Shown: in pieces, positions 13,701 through 22,700 of the stretch
Numbering within the stretch: the stretch's first letter is position 1
How the letters are laid out: every line of letters begins with the position of its first letter
Program-made: the position numbers and the translations under genes
Notes under the pieces: model-generated
The model's input: only the letters and a program-made list of their open reading frames with translations
Databases searched by the model: none
What the model was told of the DNA's origin: nothing
Assembly: GCA_963576725.1 (NCBI GenBank)
Contig: OY755247.1
Span: 19,192,957-19,256,956 of the forward strand
Direction: 5' to 3'
Length of the DNA stretch: 64,000 nt
From: Azorinus chamasolen
Taxonomy: Eukaryota > Mollusca > Bivalvia > Cardiida > Solecurtidae

Positions 13701-16700
13701 AGAAAATGTTTTAAATTTATGCATATTATCTGGACATCTGGTGTAGATCCTGATCAGATACCAAATATATGTTACATTACAGCTGGCTTGGGTCAGGTCA
13801 GGTCTACATTGTTCATAGGACATGAAGAACGTTTTCTCCCGGCATTGAGCAAATACAATGTACCTACTTGGGACTGGCCCTAGGCATAAATTAGTCGCAA
13901 TTACTTTATCCAGTCCTAATTTTTGTTTTAAATATTGGAACACTTTACCATATGAATCTTCTTGTAAGAAATAATAACAAATAAATATTAACAAGATTCA
14001 TTTTTATAATGGCATATGAACACACTGGAGCTTCTACCCCTGGCAGAAACTCTAGAATTTTGCAAACAGAGTAGACCCAGATCAGACGGCTCCTGTAGTA
14101 GTCATCAGATAAGGGTCTGCTCTGTTTGCTGATTGAATGATATTGATCTAATTCTAATGTTTCTTCATGTGTTCATATGCAATGTAGTGTTAACATTAAT
14201 ATTAGTTATTATGTTATTTTTTGTACATTAATATTCAAGGCATAAGGGATAAGTGGATGTTTGCAACACAGTGTGGTGAGGGATGAGGAAAGTTGTGCCT
14301 TTGATTGTTTAGCAAACAATGTAAAGTTTATTGGCCCATACTGAGTAGATTTAACGGAGGTTCAGACAATATGCGTAAATTAAAACATTTCCAAGAATAA
14401 CTCCTTTATTTCTCCACCAAACCCTATGTTGTGACCACTCTTTAGAATCGTCTTGGAGAGAAATGACAATTTTAGTGTCTGAGCATGCGCATTTATTTGT
14501 TGCTCAGTTTAGCATGGAAAAACTGTTTTTCAGAGTAGATGATAAAATATTGCATATGCAACTTTTAACCTTGTACTTGATTTAGATTTTCACGCTTTTG
14601 TAAATAGAGTAGACCGAGATCAGACAGCTCTTATAGGGGACGTCTGATCAGGGTATGCTCTGTTTGGTAATGAAATAACATAGACCTGATTCTACAGTTT
14701 CTGTCATGGTCGAAAATTCCTGCTATTATAAAAATACTTCTAATTCATATTCATACAGTCATTATTTCTTAACCCTTCCCCTTTATATAAACGCCTTTTC
14801 ACGCATTTGCAAACAGAGTAGTCCCAGATCAGATGACTGAGACTCCCCTATAGGAGTTGTCTAATCAGGGTTTGCTCTGTTTGCTTTTGACATGATATAG
14901 ATCTGATTCAACAATTTTTTTCAAAGCAAAACATTCCCATGAAAAAATTCAGCTAATAAATTCATGATTTTCATTATAACTTACCTGAATGTTTAACAGG
15001 GAAATGGTTAAATGAATGTCCATCAGGGAAAGAAGGGTTAGTGAGTGTCTGACAGTGTAAATCCACATTAGATACTGTCCCTATGATGCTGATACAAGTT
15101 TTAATGTTTGGCTCTTTCCTGTTGACAACTCCAATTACCATTGAACAGTGATCAGAAATAGAGATAGAAAGAAACACTGCTTTTTCCCAACCTACTCCGT
15201 AGTTTTCAGAAATGTTTTACAGAAGTCTATTGAAGTATTCTATGTCATAAATACTTTTTTGCGGAACAAATAAGAAGTGAATGTCATATCAGATAGAATT
15301 TCCGACCAAAAGACATTACAAAAATTGTAGACCTAGATGAGCTGCCGCATTGAAAAGGCAGCATCTGAACTCATTAGAACTTACTCTAGTTTGCTGATAT
15401 ACCTAGCAAAGAATGTAGAGCTTGATCAGATGTTGGACATTCTGATGACAGATCAAGGATGATTGATCTGGTTCTACACTGTATGCAATGTCCTATGGTT
15501 GGAAATCTCACAGCAATACTGAATTATTCGTCATTTCTGTTCAGGGTCTATTCAGAGACGCCATCCAATGTTACAGCGAGTGTGCCGAGATTCTTCCTGA
15601 CCAGACAGTGTCCTACACCAACAGGGCTCTGTGCTATATCAGGGTGAACCAGGTAAGATGATCATAGGTACAGTAGAACCTCTTTAAACTGGAATTTTAG
15701 TAAAGAATAATTTAGATATTTTTAGGCAGGTGGCTGCTTAATGCAGGTTGAAAGATCCTATTGAAGCCGTCTGATCTGGGTCTGTTTTGCTCAAAAAGGC
15801 ATGAAAAGGCATTTATATAAAGGAAAGTGTTAACCCTTTCCTCCATAAATACGCCTTTCTACGCCTCTGTAATAACCACTTCTTGAAACCATTGTGATAA
15901 ATAGAGCATTTGCAAAATTCTAAAATTTTCCTTTTCTCTAGTTAATGCTCCTTTTTGATAGATTTATTCAAAGAGGTTGGATCTAAAAATAGCCTATGGA
16001 GGAAAGGGTTAAAAAAAGCAGCGTCAAACAGTTTGGTTCCTCATGAAATACTGAATCTGAACTAGGTCCATAATGTTGAAATGGTCCTAATTAATCCTAA
16101 TGGTCCAAAAATTAATATCCATGGTGTCATTATTTCTGTATGAAAATTCATGTGAGAAACAGTTAACTCATTCCCTCATATTGATGCCTTTTGACGCCTC
16201 TGTAAAAATCACTTTTTGAAACCATTGTGAGAACTAGAGCAGTGGCTCCATAGGAGCGAATTATATTTTTATCACAATAAAATTTTCCTTTTTATGTCCC
16301 CCCAGATCAGATGCATATTGTTTTTTCCCTGTCTGTTTGTTTGTCTGCTTGTTTGTTTGTTTGTTTCATGAAGCTGCACATTTAGAGGTCAAGGTCATCC
16401 TTCAGGGTCAAAAGTAAAATTGTCTGTTTGTTTGTCAGTACATGAATCTTTAACACTGGTCATAACTTTGAGCCAGTACAGATAGAGACTTGATATTTGA
16501 CATACCTATGTATCTCATAAAGCCGCACATTTTGACTGGTGACATGTCAAGGTCATCTTTAAAGGTCAGAGGTCAAATATATAGGTCAAATCACCATTTT
16601 TAACATTGGTCATAACTTTTGAACCAGTAGAGATAGAGACTTGATATATAGCATGCATGTGTATCTCATGAAGCTGCACATTTTGATGGGTGACATGTCA

Positions 16701-19700
16701 AGGTCATCCTTCAGGGTCAAAGGTCAGATGTTTGTTTGTTTGTCAGCAACTTTAACATTGGGCATAACTTTTAAATCTGTAGAGACAGAGACTTGATATT
16801 CAGCATGCATATGTATCTCATAAAGTCGTACATTTTGACGGGTGACATGTCAAGGTCATCTTTTAAGGTCAGAGGACAAATATATAGGTCAAATCAACAA
16901 CTTTAGCATTGGCCAAAACTTTTGAACCAGTAGAGATAGAGACATGATATTTGGCATGCATGTGTATCTCATGAAGCTGCAAATTTTGAGGGGTGACATA
17001 TCAAAGTCAAGGTCATCCTTCAGGGTCAAGGGTCACCGACTTTAACATTTGCCATAACATTTCAGCCAGTAGAGATACAGACTTGATATTTGGTATGCAT
17101 GTGTATCTCATGGATCTGCACATTTTGAGGGGTGACATGTCAAGGCAAGGTCATCCTTCAGGGTCAAAGGTCACCAACTTTAACATTTGCCATAACTTTT
17201 GAATCAGTAAAGATTTAAACTTGATATTTGGTATGCATATGTATCTCATGAAGCTGCACAGTTTTAGGGGTGATATGTCAAGGATAAGGTCATCCTTTAG
17301 GGTCAGAGGTCTCCGGCTTTAACATAGGCCATAACTTTTGAACCTGTACAGATACGGACTTGATATTTGGTATGTATGTGTATCTCATGAAGCTGCACAG
17401 TTTGAGGGGTGACATGTCAAGGTCAAGGTCATCCTTTAGGGTCAAATGTCATATCGGGGGGGGGCATAGTGTTTCACAAACACATCTTGTTTCTAGTATC
17501 TTGTTTATTATAACCCTGCAAAGGAGATTTAAGAGGGAGTATATAGGAGTCAGTGTGTTGTTTGGTCTCTCTGCTTGTCTGTCTGTCCGTGGCACAACCC
17601 GGCACAAATCTTGTTTGATTTGCAATCAAGGCAGCTGAGGGGGGTATTCCATCATCTTTAGTGATAGTTCTAGTTTATGTTGTAATTATCTGCTTTTTAG
17701 CCAGAGGATGCAGAGATGGATTGTAGTAGGGCCTTAGCAACAGAGAAGGACAATGTCAAAGCCCTGTTCAGGAGGGCCCAGTCTAGAAAAGTAAGTAAAC
17801 AGGATAATATTGATAATGATAAACACTAGGACTATTCCAGCCAATCGGTCATATTGGTCATTCATTTTATCCATATATGAAGTAAAAGATCATTTTGAAG
17901 TTGAGAAGAATTATTAGGCATGTGAGTTGCGGATTCAAGGAGCCTGGTGTAATTGGTCAGGTTTACCTGATTAGATTACATTTGAACAACTTACATAAGA
18001 GATAACAGTATGTAGATGAAAATAAATTCATTTTAAATATGTTAAAAGTGTCTTTCACAGCTATATGTAATCAACAGAAATTAAAAAACCTGCCTGCATT
18101 GATCAGTAAAACCTCAATAGAAATTTTAGTAATGAAGCATCTGTAATTTTCGTAGGCATTTTCATGGGAATTTAACGGTCTGAAGTCCTGTACCTGTAAA
18201 ATCATGATAATGTCACTAAGTCTCTACTAAACTGTATGTTGTGACCATTCATTAGAATTGTCTCTTCAAGATGATTTAATAAATGGTTACAGCATACTGT
18301 TTGGTTGATACAAAAGCTTAAGTATTTTAGATATTTATTATAATTATTATTATGTATCCCATATCTAGGTGTCCAGTTTTAAACAACTGATTATTAATCT
18401 ATCATCAATTAGTTGCACCATCCATAGTAAAGAAAATGTTGACTTAATTGAATTCATGTTCTCTTATTTCATTCAAGATGTTGAAGAGATACAGGGAGGG
18501 TATTGAGGACTTGAAGCACTTGTTAAATGTTGAACCAACAAATGCTGCTGCCAAAAAGGAAATGGAAGTGTTGAAGAACTACTGGCGGGAGGTATGATAT
18601 ATATAAGAAACATATTAACCCTTTACTCCATAGATATGACTGAATATTCATGATGTCATTATTTCTTGAATTAATGTTCTTGAGGTAGAGAGTTAACAAT
18701 CTATAGTTTCACCAACAGCCTGTGAATACATAAGAATTACCATGCTAGTAGGTTTGAAGTTCAGCTGTATTTTGGCGAGTTAGAAAAGTTGTTAAATGCG
18801 ATCCTTGGCGAGCATTTAACTACTTTTCTGATGAGCCAAAATACAGCTTAACTTCAAACCTACTAGCATAGTAATTCTTTTATCATGATACACCAAGAAA
18901 AATCGAAAACATGAAGAAAAAGAAAGATTGCTAAAGCGGTTTCGTCCCCGGAATGAAAATACATGCAAGTACGATATACGTGACGTCATATTGGCGTGCA
19001 GTGACGTCATCAACTTTTACAACATAAACAAACTTGATTTAATCCTTTTATATGGACAAATAGTTGAGACAAAGGTGAGGAAATGTGTTAAATTTGATGT
19101 TTGTGTTTAATTATGCCTTTTTCGTCTTTCTGTTTTCCTCCTATTGGCTGAACCAAACTTGCATCCCAGTGGTGTCAGTACACATGCACTATACCTCACA
19201 AAATACAGCATCGACATGGACAGTATTATGCTAGTAGGAAGTGACTGTATTTGGTGACGTTGCTTGATAAAATGTTGTTTAATTTGATATATTAATAAAG
19301 TTATGATTAAAAAATACACACGGACAGTTCACATTCTATAAGCCGATGTGCCATGGCTGCCTTGGGTGCCTAGTGTTAATGGCCGACTTATAACCCAGTG
19401 ATCAGGGGGTAAATTGTGAAGTCGGGAGAATATGTACATTGTATGTAGTTCCAGACTATAAACCTCACCTTTACCTTTTTATGGAAAAAACTGATAACTC
19501 TTGCAACAGTTTTAATCTAGATTTACTTGGCCAAATAGCAAATTTTCATTCTTGTAAAAAATTAAACTTTGGGATCAGGCAGTGTTTGCAGTTCTTAAAA
19601 TACTAATACATATTTGTCTTTTGATAATGATAACAAAGGAGCTACAGAATATGAAGAAGGATCTCTCTAGTAAGCCAGAGTCAAAGCCTGCAGCCAGCAC

Positions 19701-22700
19701 ACAGGAGAGCAAACAAAGCTCTAGAACTGCTCAGAGTGGAGCTGGGAAACAGAGGAAGAAGATGGTTATAGAGGAAGTGGAGAGTGAAGAGGAGGAGACA
19801 ACTGCCAGAGGTAATGCACAAGAAAACTTATCTGGATGATATTCCAGACTTTGCAATAGGCGCACTGAAAGTGCAGTAAAACCTCTCTATAACGGCCACT
19901 AAATTGTGTTAATTAGTTGGTATTTAGGGCAGGTGGCAGCTTAAAGCAAGATGAAAGTGAAACAGAACGCTCCTATAGGAGCGTTCTGTTTCACTTTCAC
20001 CTTGCTTTAAGCAGCCACCTGCCTTAAACATAAAATACTTAATGTGATTTAGTGGCCGTTATAGAGAGGTTTTACTGTATAACTGTTGTGACTACAAAAA
20101 TAATTTGATTACGTCCTTAACTCTTTACTCCATGATTATTTATGTCTGATCTGGATCTGCTCTGTTTACAAAAGAATACTTATGGAGTAAAGGGTTAACA
20201 AACACATTGGATTCATATGAGACACCAAATAATGTGAGGAGCCTCCGTGGCCCAGTGGTTATGGAAGCTGCTTTTTTTGGCAAACACTTGAGCATACAAG
20301 TATAACCTTCGGAATGTATTTTCTTTTTTTTTTTCAGAAGTACAAATTAACAGACAGGTTTGTTTTCTGTTTCAGGCAATCAGAAACAGCCACAGAAGTC
20401 CACAGACAAGAAGAAAGATGGTCCTCATATACAGGAAATACATTCTAAACCAGTCAGTCAAACTTCAAGTAATAAACCAGGCAATCAGTCATCTGGTGCT
20501 AAATCAGCCACTGACAAACCAGCTTCTAAACCAGTCAAAGGAAAGTCAGAAACAAAACACAAACCAGTCAACAAAAAGTCCCAGATCAGGGAAACAAGCT
20601 CAGGTCTACCACAAGTGCCAAAAAGTGTTCCCAAGCTGGATAAAGCAACCCCATATGAATTCATATCGACATGGAATGCCTTGAAGAAATCAGATACAGT
20701 CGAACCATACTATAAACTCTTGAAACAGATCAAACCAGCAGATATAAAAACTGGTAAGACTTTCAACTCTATATGGTTATGTGTCAGTTACTAGTCTAGC
20801 ATAGTTTTGGTAGATAAAAATGTAATTATACCCCCTTCCCCCAACATGCAGGTGCACACACAAACTTACTTACATCTTTGCCATACTTATTTTGGTTGTA
20901 TTAACTCATTTCCTCATATAGCGCTCTGCTGATTATAATAGATCTGACTCTACAGTTTCTACCAAGACCAAAAGATCCTGTGTACATTTGCAATTATAAA
21001 AAATCAGCTAATAAAATATTCATGTCATAATGTCTTTAATACATGAATATTAATCAGGGAAAGGGTTAATACTTCACACATTGAATATTTATGTAAGAAA
21101 TGACTGCATGAATATTAATTAGCTGATGAACACAGGAATTTTTAATCATGGCAGAAACTGCAGATTTATAATCATAATTCCATAAGCTTATAGAGCAGAC
21201 CCAGATCAGATGGCTCTTACTGGAGCCATATGATCTGGATCTACTTTAGTTGCAAGGCGTTAAAATGTGTATTTATCCCTTTTCTCCATGAATATTCATA
21301 CAAGAAAAAATGACATCATGAATATTAATTAGATTAATTTGTTAAAATATCACTTTGACACTGAAAGTTTTAGCTAAGGCAGAAACTATACTATGGAATC
21401 ATATCTATATTATGATAAAAGCAAACAGAGCAGACCCTGATCAGATGGCTCCTATACGAGCCATCTGATCTGGGTCTACCCTGTTTGCAAAGGTGTAGAA
21501 AGGCGTAATTATGGAGTAAAGGTTTAAGTAATAAAGGGTTCTAGGAGTCGCACAGATAAAGGGGCGTCTATCAAATACTAAAACAATCGGTTATCCACCA
21601 AACCCTATGTGGTATGACCTCTCTCTGCAGGATCATTTTGAAGACATGACAGAGCAGTAGAAGCTAATTTCAAAAGAAGGCTCACTTTATGCATTATATC
21701 TAAGCCTCTAATGTTCTTCTATCTGTTGATCTGGTAGTAGTTTCCTATGCATAATTTGATTAACTCTTTGCACGCTTTGGATCCAGTTCGGAGTTACTCA
21801 GCATCTTATCTGAATCTAATCAGTTTTCACAGGTACCACAAATTCGCTGCTAGAATGTATGGATTAAATAAGCATCATTTTTTTTTTCTTCCAGTGATAT
21901 CAAACAAGCTAGATGGTAACATGCTGAATGTGATAACAAAGTGTGTAGCAGAACATTATATAACAAATGGTAAGTAGGTTCCACTATTCTTTATACATGT
22001 TGGCACACCGGTGGTCGTGGTTGAGTGGTTAAAACGCTCGACTACAATACCAGGGGTCCCCCGGTTCATTCCCCGGCAGACCAAGTCCTTCGGATGAGAC
22101 GTTATAAACCAAGGTCCAATCTATCAGTGCTTCACAGTGGGCATCTATAAGAACCAGAGAAACTCTATCGATAATAAGAGTAGGGCATCATGCCTGGGGT
22201 TCTCTGTATCCGCTCCCTCTCTCTTAGACTCTTGGGCGTCCTATCAGCCCATAGATGACAGAAACGGACTTTAATCAACACACACATGTTGGTATACAAA
22301 AGAAAGTTTTAACCCTTTACCTGTCTTGAATATTCATGCAAAACCCATTATTAATATCGATTAATTGTTTGAATGGTGTAAAGAAGTGTACATTTTTGTA
22401 CTTGCATTTACAAACTGTGGACCCAGATCAGTGGGCTCCTAGAGGATCCTTCTAAATGTCACTTTTTGAAACCATTTTGAGACAGGAGCAAATGCTCTAT
22501 TTATCACAATGGTTTAAAAAATTACACAATTCTAAAATTTTCTACATAGGAAGTTGGGATTATCTTTGTAAACAGTATAGATCCAAATGAGACTTCAAGT
22601 GACTTAACCCTTTACTCCATGAATATTTATCAAAGAAATGAGGATGTCATGAATACTAATTACCGGGACCAGTAGATATTTTAGAAACAAACAGAGCAGA

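Noticed and set aside
20238..20290. tRNA-like cctccgtggcccagtggtta
   Set aside because: Only an A-box-like segment; no B box follows at tRNA distance. May be a short SINE head, but not supportable.
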